Source: Mesorhabditis belari (lineage: Eukaryota; Nematoda; Chromadorea; Rhabditida; Rhabditidae). Taken from it: a DNA stretch of 64,000 nt. Shown here in pieces: positions 22,619 through 34,600 of the stretch (positions are counted from its first letter, which is position 1; the number at the start of each line of letters is the position of its first letter). The notes under the pieces are model-generated. The model was not told the origin of the DNA, ran no database searches, and saw nothing but the letters and a program-made list of their open reading frames with translations. Both the position numbers and the translations under genes were made by a program. The DNA lies in contig CAUEEP010000934.1 of the NCBI GenBank assembly GCA_958450365.1, positions 889,501 through 953,500 of the forward strand, read 5' to 3'.

Positions 22619-25600
22619 AATCTCTTCATCAAAGAAATCCGTTCCTAAGAATTCTATTACTATAAGTTCTCATCTATTTTAATCTTAGTGCTAAAGCTAA
22701 GTTTTCTCTGAGAAAACAAAGATCTTTCCGTATTTCCTCTAATAAACGCCCCCCCCCCTTGACCAACTTTGGACGCTTCGTTCTCAGCTCCATTTGGAGA
22801 TATTTTTATGTTTAATATATCAAAAGATAGAAGACATTAAGGGCTATCTTTTGATATATTAAACATAAAAATATCTCCAAATGGGGCTGAGAACGAAGCG
22901 TCCAAAGTTGGTCAGGGGGGGGGGGCGTTTATTAGAGGAAATACGGTTGATCCTTCTCTGAGGTCTTTAAGATCTCAGAGATCATCTCAGATCGATTTCC
23001 AAGGGTTAAAAAAATCACAAAATAAGAATTCTAAAATTTTTAACTACTAAATGATTGAAAGAACTGAAATATCAAATTTCAAACTTTTTAGCTTCAAATT
23101 AAGCTTTTTGTTGAGATCTACAATCTTTAAAAGGGACTCTTTAAAACGGACTATCACACGGTCCCAAAAAGTAACCGAGTGGCCGAGTGGTTAGGGGGCC
23201 GAGTTGGTAGTCTAGGCCTGGCTGGTTCGACTCCTTTAGCGGTCCTTTTTTTGCCAGAAAACGTAAAGATAGCAAAAGTTTATTTAAAGCTAATAAACAA
23301 CAAATAATTCAACATCAATGATTCAATCAAAAAATCAAAATGAAAGACTTTTTCCATCTTTTCGTTCTTCCTTTCTTCCTTCTTTCTTTCTTCCTTCTTC
23401 CCTTCTTCCTTTCTTCCTTCTTCCTTTCTTCCTTCTTCCTTCTCCCCTCTTTCTTTCTAAGCTTTATGCTCTTTATTAAACTATTACTTTAACCAGAAGC
23501 TATGTCTTTTTAAAGTGTTGCTGTGGTACTGTTAGATATGGGGTACAACAATAGAACGGCACCATCATAATGACCAGCGTACAGTCGCGTAGTCCAACTT
23601 TGAACGTCCCATTCTCAGCGCTGTTTTAGGCTACAGTGGTTGTTGGTTTGTTAGAGTTGAGGTTGTTAAGGTTGTTGAAAACTAGATGGGTCGTTTATTT
23701 TCTCAAACATTGATTATCCATGGATCTTTCAGAGGATGCCCGTCCATCTTTCCCCTTTTCCCCAATCGAATCCAACTCCGATCAACTCTCGAATCTCCTC
23801 GATTTCGGACATTTTCTAAACAATGCCCCACTCGATTTGGGCATCGCCGCTTTAAGGAATTCAAGTAAAACGTTGAAGGTTTGTTTTTTAAAGAAATTTA
23901 CACGATTTTCCTGAAATCAAGACTTAATATACCGTAAATACTGTAATAGTACCCCACCCTCATAATGACGGTGCGGAGTGTTGCGTAGTCTAGCTTTGAG
24001 TGCGTTTTTCTCGACACTGGTTTATGCTACAATGCGCGCTTAGGTATCAAAAGATAGCTGAAATTCAGGGCTATTTTTTGATACCTAAGTGAGTATTGTA
24101 GCATAAACCAGTGTCGAGAAAAACCATAATGACGATGCGGAGCGTTGCGTAGTCGAGCTTTGAACGAGTTTTTCTCGACACTGGTTTACGCTACAATGCG
24201 CGTTTAGGTATCAAAAAAGAGCCCTGAATTTCAGCTATTTTTTGATACCAAAGACACATTTTTTGAAAGTACGGGCGCTTTGAAAAAAATGAATGAAAAA
24301 AATACTAAAAAACTTTTGCGATTACGCGACGGTACGATACGCGACTGTACTATTACAGTATTTACGTATTTGGGATTTGGGGTACTATTACAGTATTTAC
24401 GGTAAGTATTTTTATCCCACGATCAATAATTTGCCATTAGAAAAATAACGTTTCTGCCATAGTTTTTGAAGAAAAATCGCGAGTTTGAAGGGATTTTCAG
24501 CTTAAACGACCTTTAAATACAATGTTTTTAAAGATATTCAGTTAATCAGCTCACGTTAAAGATATTCAGTTAATCAATTCACGATTTTCTTTGCTTTTAA
24601 AGAAGTAAGTTAAATTTGTAAAAACTAAACTAAATAGCTGAATACTTTATTTTTACGAGGCTATAGACTAATTTAGATGGTTTTTTTGAAATTTTATTTA
24701 TTTAAACTTTATAAATTAGAATCCTAATTGATAAAACATTCGAATTTTTAGTGTCCAAAGTGTAATTGGCACTACAAATACCAGGAAACTCTCGAGATTC
24801 ACATGAAAGAGAAACATTCAGAGACTGAGGTGAGAGAGTTCTTGTTTTAACTTGTTTTAACTTGCTTTAACTTGTTTACAGTATTAAAAAGTAGTCCTGT
24901 AAATGATAATTAGTTTTTATTTAAAAAGATCTTCAATTCATCATTCAAAATCCTCAGATTCGTTGTGCTTACTGTGTCGAGAATCGACCGCATCCGAAAC
25001 TCTCGCGCGGAGAGACCTACTCGTGCGGCTACAAGCCCTATCGATGTGAACTTTGTAAATACAGGTATTTACATATAGTATTTACATATTTGAGGGCTAT
25101 TTGTCTGCTTTTCCGTGCCAGCCATGTTAATTCATTGAAAAAGCAAAAAAATGATCTTGACCCCGCGGTCCGGATTCGAACCCACGACCCCTGGATCTAG
25201 ACACCAGCACGCTATCCCCTCGACTACACCTGCTCCCCGTCCTCTCGAAAAATTTTCCTATACATGGACCAACGTTGTAAACTCCGTCCCTTTTTCAATC
25301 CGTGGGTAGAATTAACATGGCTGTATACGAAAATTTTTCGACCCTACGAGAAGCAGGTTTGGCCGAGTGGATAGGGTGCCGGTCTACAGATCCGGGGCAT
25401 CGTGGGTTCGGATCCAGATGCGGGAGGTTTCTTTGCTTTTTTTGTTCCTTGAAAGACGTTGTCTTTGAAATGAAAACATTAAAAGATTGACAGACAATAC
25501 TCGTTCTGGAACTGACTTTAATAGCCTATGGGTGCTCGAAATTAGCATTCAAAATATCCGCCTCTTCGTATACTTCCGTACTCTCCACATTCTTTCTCCG

Positions 25601-28600
25601 CTAGAATACAGCTTGCTCTATTGCTTGCTCTACTAGGATACAGCAACTATTTTTGCAAACACTTTAGCGTAAAACCAGTGTGAAAAGCCACCGTTAGGGT
25701 GGTTTACTATATAAAAGGATAGTGTTTATAAAAACTATATAGTTCTCGGCTTCTCCTAAGCTTTTTTTACATCATTTTTACTTTATTAGGCTTAGAATTC
25801 TATATAGTTGAGCATCTCATTTCATTTTTTAAAAAGCCAAAGTCACGCAACATCCGGGAGTCGAACCCGGCGAAGTTGTGGGCCGCTGTGGGCCGTAGAC
25901 AAGCGCGCTCCCGACTGCGCCACGGCGGCACCGACCTCCAGCCAGAAAAACCCCAGAAAAACTAGCCGTTTCAGATTTCTAGGCTGATTTCCATATAATA
26001 TCACTTATCAGCAATGTACTTGGTGCTAAACTTTGTAAGCGCATCCCTTCTGGTGCACTGATTTCATTACAATATTGAGCTCAAAGTACGCCCGAGTACG
26101 CTAGAGTACACTTTTCAGCACGACAACGAAAGGCAATCTGAGCATTCACATGCAAAGCGATAAACACCTACACGCCGTGCAAGAGCTCCCGAATTCTTTG
26201 GGTAAGCAAAAAATGAAAAAAATGAAGCTAGTAGACAAATTTTTAGCTATTATCTATATCAAATTTATATTATTATGCTAATTTTATGCTAATTTTTCAA
26301 TTTTTCAGTTAATGCAAGTATCACAGTCCCTTCGGGCTCATCCAACTCCTCCCAACAACTTCAAATTGCTCAATTGGTAGATAAAATTTGCATTTGACTG
26401 CGTTTAGCTACATTTAGCTATCTATTAGCTACTTTTAGCTACATTTAGCTATCTATTTATATTCAAATATGCTAATTTTATGCTAATTTCATTCAGGAAA
26501 AGCGCTTTGTTTGCGGAGTTTGCGGGAATTTCACCACGGATTCGTTGAAAGAGATGCTCGAGCACGCGGAAAGGGTTTGTTACTGTAAAAGGCTGGAAAT
26601 AAACTACTGTATCGTGGCTGGATATCATAGATAGCGATCATCATAGATATTTTTGATATCGATAACGATTTCCAGGATCGTTCCCGAGCCTCGCTGAGTG
26701 ACGTGAGCGCTGTAAATGGCGTCTTCATTTGCCATCTTTGCCCCTACAAAACGAATCTCAAAGCAAACTTCCAACTGCATACGAGAACCGATAAACATTT
26801 GCAGAGAGTACAAATGGTCAGTTAAAAGCTCAAGCTTCAGCTAAAAGATAGTCTATTTCCGAAAAACGACCGTAATCTCGCCAGTTTTCGTTTAGATCTG
26901 TCTTAATTTTGGTTTAATTGACTGAGCTTTGCGAGTCACTCGTCGAATTTGATTAAAATTGAGCTGATCTAAGAAAATTAAAATTGAGCTGATCAAGAAC
27001 TTACGGTAGTTTGCCTGGGTCTTTTAGAGAACGACTTGACGCTGTTCTAATGGTAAAGCTGTTCTAATGGTAAATCTAAGCCTAAGCTAGGCCAGGTTAG
27101 GCTAGAAGTCCAAGGCCAAGCTAGGCTAGAAGGCCAGGGTCAAGCTAGGCTAGAAGACCAGGGCCAAGCTAGGCTAGAAGATCAGGGCCAGGTTAGGCTA
27201 GGCTAGAAGATTAGAAGCCTGGGTCTGACTTGAAGGCTTGGATGAAGCTAGAAGGCTTGGATGAAGCTAGAAGGCTTGGATGATCTCTGGCTACAGTCTC
27301 AGATTAGATTTCTCAGAATTCCCAGAATTCTCAGAAGCTGATAAATCAGTTACAGAAATTCTCTAAAGAAAATAAGTCCCTTTTCAAAATCTTTCCCAAA
27401 TAAATGATTTATCAGCTGTACTACCTCTCAATTCTTATACTTGTAATTGGCATCAATCTGAAAAGCTCGTTGTGAAGGACCTTGCCTATTGCCCAATTTC
27501 ACCCGGGGAGAAAAAGCGGAAAGAGAAAAGAGGTGCTGGCAAATTTCATGCATAATCGACTCAAATAATCGCTCATGCATTTCTCTTTACGAACACGGGA
27601 GTGGCTCAGCTTTTAAAAGGTTCTTTTGGGGCTAGGTAAGGACAGGATAAATGAATTTTCCCTGCAGAGTGCTTACTATGAGAATGGGGACCGATTGAAA
27701 ACGAATTTAAGCTAATAACAAGCCATAGCACAGTAACACACTACAGTAATGTAATAATGGTATGGGAGAGTACTGTAGGCTTAAAAGCCAAGAGTCTAGG
27801 CTACGGTAGAGTACTGTTGTCCTGAAAGCCAAGGGTTTAAGCCATTAGCGGTCATTAAGTCATTCACACTATAAAAGCCATTAGCTATTGCAATCTCCAT
27901 GTCTGAATTAAGTGCTAAGTTATTATGAAGATAAAAGCCATATCCTTTTTCATTTTTGTTGGGGCTGGGACACCTTCTTTAGTACCTAGGACACCTTGTA
28001 GCACTTTAAAAACATCGGCATACCGATGTACTTCTTCGCTTACAAGGAATGCACATGGAACAAGCAAGTGTGCGATCTAAATATAAGAAAAAATATTAAA
28101 AAGAAACCAACTCCCACTCCAATCACAAAAATTTGTTTGAAACCGAAAAGGCTCGCATAGAATGTTCCATCCATCGACCAACAACCATTCTGAAGCATAG
28201 AATATTCCACCCATCGACCCACAACCATTCTGAAGCATAGAATGTTCCATCCATCGACCAACAACCATTCTGAAGCATAGAATGTTCCATCCATCGACCC
28301 ACAACCATTCTGAAGCATAGAATGTTCCATCCATCGACCAACAACCATTCTGAAGCATAGAATGTTCCATCCATCGACCAACAACCATTCTGAAGCATAG
28401 AATGTTCCATCCATCGACCAACAACCATTCTGAAGCATAGAATGTTCCATCCATCGACCAACAACCATTCTGAAGCATAGAATGTTCCATCCATCAACCA
28501 ACAGTCAATCTGAAGCACCTTGCTTCTAGCACATGGGACAAACAAGTGTGCCATCTGAATCTAAGAGAAAATACTAAAAAGAAACCAACTCCCATCAACT

Positions 28601-31600
28601 TCCACTCTAATCACAAAAATTTCTTTGAAACCGAAAGGGCTTTCATTTCTTGCTGTAGTACTTTCGGCATCGGCATCGGCATCGGCATCAGCATCGGCAT
28701 CGGCATATTGATGCGCTTCATACAAGGAATACGTATGCACATGGAACAAACAAGTGTACGATCTAAATAAAGAAAAAAATATTAAAAAGAAACCAACTCC
28801 CATCAACTTCCACTACAATCACAAAAATTTGTTTGAAAAGGACTTGAATAGAATGTTCCATCCATCGCCATTCTGAAGCACAGAGCAAGGAAAATAAAAA
28901 TTCCTTACTTGTGCCAGTTTGTCGTTTCCCCAGTCAGACGTTTTTCCCAGTAAAAACCTTTATCAGCCCAAGCAATAATGACATTAATGAGATTTAATAA
29001 TGACAATGTTTAGGTGAATCACGTGCGCGAGGGTGCTGGCTCGCAAAACGCGAATCTGAGCCGACTAGCTGCAATGAAGGGACCATTCCAAGTGCTCTGC
29101 CGACCATGTCAAGAGATATTTCCGAGGTTTGCCTTACACTTACTCAAATCAAAGGTTACTCAAATCACTTAGGACTTAGGCTAACAACTAAACTAAGCAA
29201 TTTGCTTAAAGACAACTGCTTTACGATCCAGGCTTACGATTACGATCGTTAGTTAAATCCAGAGTTATTCTTAAAGTTGTTGTTGTTAGAGTTAGAGTTG
29301 TTTTTAAAGTTGTTCTTAAAGTTGTTCTTAAAGTTTGTAACAATCGCCTCTTCCAGTTCTTTGATTCTTCGCGAGCATTGCGAGGCTGTCCCTCACAAAT
29401 CCCTCGTTCGTCTACCGATCTTTCAAATGACGTGCAATATCTGCGCATTCATCACACCACATAAACATGAAGCAATCAGTGAGTGCTTTTTGTAAAAGAA
29501 CTGTCAGAAAGTGATCCAAATCGTGAAAATGAAGAGCTTAAGCATTTTCAATGACTAGAAGTCCATGAAGATGAAGTTCTATGAAGATGAACTGGCTAGA
29601 AGACTGGCTAGAAGACTGGCTAGAAGACTGGCTAGAATACTGGCTAGAAGTCTGGTCTGGCCAAAATCCAAACCAGAACCAAACCAGAACCAAACCAGAA
29701 CCCCATAAACAAGTCTAGTCTGACCAAAAACCAAAACAGATTAAGCCTTAAAACAATCCTGATAAAACTCAAAGCTTTTTGCAGGTTCAGCGTCCCGAAA
29801 GTCCAAAAAAACATTCCCCCATTTCCCAGTCAGTCCCTAAACTTGAATAAATTTCTGCTCTGTTCTCTTTCCGAAATTTCGATTTCCCCAATAAATTTTG
29901 GCAATGATTGAATGGGGAAAAGGGGGCTTTATAATGAAGTCACAGTCACAGAGCTCGTGATGATTATTATGTGCCTCTCTTTTCAGTCAATAACTCTTTT
30001 CCCCGATCTTTTCCCGTTTTTCGCCCCTCATTTACATGACGATATTATTGGTCGAGTGTGGCGATGATCGGGGGGAAAATGAATATACGAAGGGAATTGA
30101 TTAGTGTGATGGATAGAGCTGTGATGGATAGAGGTGTTCGATTGATACAGCTATAGTAGATAAAGCTTGAAATCTAGACTTAGAGAAATCTAGACATAAA
30201 CTTAGAGACTTTTGATTTGCAAAGAAAGAAAGAAAGAATATCTATGTGATATCATATTAAAAAGGAAAAATGGACTACAATCTCATTAGATTCCTATAGA
30301 TTATTACCGTAAATACTCAAATAGAAGCCCCTCTTATAGGAGTGTCGCGTAGTTGACTCTCAAAGAACGGCTCATATCTTGGGACTAGTAAGTTTGTTTC
30401 TATTAGTTTAGGTATCAAATTAAAGTAGAGAGAATGGGTAATTTTTTGAGATATAACACAAATTTTTAGCATTAACCAGTGCTTAGAAAAAATGATTGAA
30501 AAGTGGCAAAATTTTCGATTTTTCGATTTTTTTGATTTTTCATCATTTTTCAATCATTTTGTTCTAAGCATTGGTTAATTCTAAAACTAAATGTTATATC
30601 TCAAAAAATCACCCATTCTCTCTACATTAATTTGATACCAAAACGAATAGAAACAAACGTACTCATGTCGAGATATAAACGTTTATTTGAGAGTAAATTT
30701 GGACTACGCGACGCTCCCCCCGGCTCTATCTCGATCACTCATCCACTCGCGAAAGATGTTAAAGTAGGCGTTTGGCTTTTAATATCGATAATTTCGGTTG
30801 GGAAATGTACGGTTTGGGAAGCGAATCTTTCTCCAATTTCCCCGAATCGTCCCGAACGTGTTCAACACATTAACAAACATTTCCAAAAAATCAATTTCAG
30901 ATCATCTTCTCTGCCATGACACCTCGACATGGCTCGAGCAAACGCATTGGAATGAGGGTGAGTGCATACTTTCAAATCTGTTTTCTAAAAAGCATCTATG
31001 AAATTGTCAGACAAACTACCGTAATCCCGCCAATTTCTATTCAATTTTATTCAAATTTGATAAATTACTCATAAAGCTTCGTCAATTATACAAAAATAGA
31101 CAAATCTAAATGAAAACTGGCGAGATTTCAGTAGTTTGCAAGGCTTTTTAGAAACCAAATGTATAGAGAACAAGATACCGTAAATACTGTAATAGTATCC
31201 CACCGCCATAATGACGGCCGGAGCATCGCGTAGTCTAGCTTTGAGCGCGTTTTTCTCGACACTGGTTTATGCTACAATGCGCGCTTTGGTATCAAAAATA
31301 GCTGAAATTCAGGGCTATTTTTCGATATTAAAAGACGGAGCATCACGTAGTCTAACTTTAAATGCATTTTTCTCGTCATCAGTTTATAATGACAGCCGGA
31401 GCATCGCGTAGTCTAACTTTGGACACGTTTTTCTCGACACTAGTTTATGCTACAATGCTCGTTTAGGTATCGAAAAATAGCCCTGAATTTCAGCTATTTT
31501 TTGATACCTAAACGCGCATTGTAGCATAAACCAGTGTCGAGAAAAACTCGTTCAAAGCTAGACTACGCAACGCTCCGCATCGTCATTATGGTTTTTCTCG

Positions 31601-34600
31601 ACACTGGTTTATGCTACAATGCTCGTTTAGGTATCGAAAAATAGCCCTGAATTTCAGCTATTTTTTGATACCTAAACGCGCATTGTAGCATAAACCAGTG
31701 TCGAGAAAAACTCGTTCAAAGTTAGACTACGCGATGCTCCGCTATTTTTTGATACCAAAGACGCATTTTTTGAAAGTACGAGCTTTGAAAAACTAAGCGC
31801 TTTGAAAAACAATGCAATACTAACAAAACTTTTGCGACTACGCGACTGTACGAGAGGGCGGTGGGGTACTATTACAGTATTTACGGTAGATTCTTTTTTT
31901 TTATGTTAAATTTTCCTTCTTTCTAAGTATTTTATTCTTTTTATACAATCTACAGTAATAATTTCTTCCCTAAATCCAATTAAATAAAAAAAAAACGATG
32001 AATTTAATGATTTTTTTAGCTCAAAGAAACCCCTTTCATCTTATTATTTCTGAGAAAAAAAAAAAGAATTTCTGTGAATTTTCATACGATTTGTGCGGAA
32101 ATTTTGTTTAAAGCGGGCAAATATTGACGCATTTTTCGCTCGTTTTTTCCATTTTTTTGGCTCGTTTTGCTTGTTGGCGTTAAGATGATTACGAAGACTT
32201 GAAAAGGATCAAATTTCAGTGTACATTTGCTGTACATTGTGCTCATTTTTGGTAAAACCACCCTTCTGGTGCACTGACTTCTTTGGTTTCAGTTCAGTTG
32301 GCCAATAGTTAAGCTTAAATTGATCGATTTCCGTTCAGTTACACAAAAACTGGCCAAAAAGTGATAGATTTTCGTTCAGTTACTCAAAAACTGACTTAAA
32401 ATCGATAGATTTTCGTTTAGTTACACAAAAACTGGCCAAGAATCAATAGATTTCCTATCAGCTACTCAAAAACTGACTTAAAATCGATAGATTTTCGTTT
32501 AGTTACACAAAAACTGGCCAAAAAGCTATAGATTTCCGTTCAGTTACACAAAAGTTGACTTAAAATCGATAGATTTCCTTTCAGTTACTCAAAAACTGGC
32601 CAAAAATCGATAGAGTTTCGTTTAGTTACTCAAAAACTGGCCAATAATCAATAGATTTCCTATCAGCTACCCAAAAACTGACCAATAATCAATAGATTTC
32701 CTTTCAGCTACTCAAAAACTGTACTAGTAATGCTAAAATCGATGAATTTTTCCTTCAAATTTACGCCCATTCCCTATTCTCATTTCCCTACTAACCATTC
32801 CAGAGAAAATCCAAATGAGAATCGGCATTGAGGTTGAGAGGTGGAGGACAATGAGGAGAGCCCACTCACCCCCTATCCACCTCTCTTTTTCCTTCCCCCC
32901 TTTGCACCGAAAATTTACATAGCCACAAATAAAACCCCGGCCTGTATGTGATCGAGAGATTGTTGAAAAGAAAGAGACACGGTTGGCTAAAGGAAATTTT
33001 CTCTAACGATGACTCAAAATGAGTGCCGACCTTGGCTCACCTCTATGGGAATTCGAGGGGATTAAGGAATAGGTTAAGATATTGATATTTAGGTTAAGAT
33101 TAGTGAAAAGATCCCCTTTTCGAGCTGGCTCTAATTGTTTGATCTGGTTTTTAGATCTGCTCCTTTTAGACTCCGATTGAACATGAGAAGTCAGACTAGA
33201 GTCAGACTAGAGACTAAGTCAAACAACAAGTCAGACTTAGCCAGACAAATGATCTGGGAAATAGCTTTGGCTTCAACCTGATTGTCAGCTTTGAGCCAGC
33301 TTTGACTAGCTTGAGTTTGAGCTAGATATCATTGATAGCTAGGCCATTGATAGCTAGGCCATTGATAGCTAGGCCATTGATAGCTAGCTAGGCCATTGAT
33401 AGCTAGGCCATTGATAGCTAGGCCATTGATAGCTAGGCCATTGATAGCTAGGCCATTGATAGCTAGCTAGGCCATTGATAGCTAGCTAGGCCATTGATAG
33501 CTAGGCCATTGATAGCTAGCTAGCCTCATTGATAGCTAGCTAGCTAGCCTCATTGTTAGCTAGCTAGCCTCATCGATAGCTAGCTTCTCATTAAACTCCG
33601 CATAACAAAAACCTTTGTGAAATCTCTCATTTTGTAGAGAAATAATGGACCATTTTGATGCAAAAAAAGTGGATTTAGAAAAGGCTTTATGCGTCCAAAA
33701 ATTGTCCTCAAATTTCGGCGCCATTTCATTTTCCTCATCCCAATAAATCTTCAGATTTCTGACGAATCAACCATAAGATTCATTGATCCAAAAAAGATCC
33801 AAAACCATCAGAACCATCGATTCCTTTCTTTCCCCTTTCATTCACCCATTCATTTTCATAATTGCGGTCACTCATTGAAGGACTCTTTTCTCAAGGCCTT
33901 TTAACCAAGAAAAAAACCAAGAATTGATCACCATGTGTCACGTTAAAACGAAAGAAATGAGGCGAGCTTGAAATAAACGAATGAACAAATGAAATGAACT
34001 TGAAAGAGGAAATCTACGATAACTAGAGGAACTAGAGAGGATTATCTGTTTGTCTGTTTGTCTGTTTGTCTGTTTGTCTGTTTGTCTGTTTATCTGTTTG
34101 TCTGTTTGTCTGTCTGTCTGTCTATCTAGCTGTATATCTGTCTATCTGTCTGTCTGTTTGTCTATCTATCTGTCTGTTTATCTGTCTGTCTATCTGTCTG
34201 TCTATCTAGCTGTCTATCTGTCTGTCTGTTTTTCTGTCTATCTGTCACTACTCCTCCGCGAGAAGGAGCCTCGCACTACTCCTGCTCCTCGCACTACTCC
34301 TCAGCCCCCAGAAGACCATTTCAAATGATTTATAGTTCATTTAGCTAAGAATTTCATGAAAAACGTTTTTAAATTCTTAAAAAACCCGTCCGCGTTGGCA
34401 CTTTTGGATCATGTGGATCATGTGGACTAGAGACGAAATCGGATCATGTGGACTAGAGACAAGTGCTTGCACTGTGCTATCTACTGGTCGAGTGGTTAAC
34501 GCGCGCGTCTCTCAAACAAACGGAAGCTGGTTCGACTCCTCTTGGCGCGAATTCTTCTCGAATTCAAGTGCGCTCGCTCTGTCCCATATGGTTGCTAAAT

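Noticed and set aside
25690..25760. TTAGGGTGGTTTACTATATA as a second mariner end
   Set aside because: Only the first ten bases match the 4348 element. No partner end or TA-bounded element was found nearby.
28040..28554. Three overlapping minus-strand frames resembling a repeat protein
   Set aside because: Product of a stop-free 40-bp tandem repeat read in three frames.
30901..30957. Alternative frame of exon 12 beginning [11 protein letters not shown]
   Set aside because: Open, but it requires a phase that exon 11 does not supply. The chosen frame completes a zinc finger with exact spacing.
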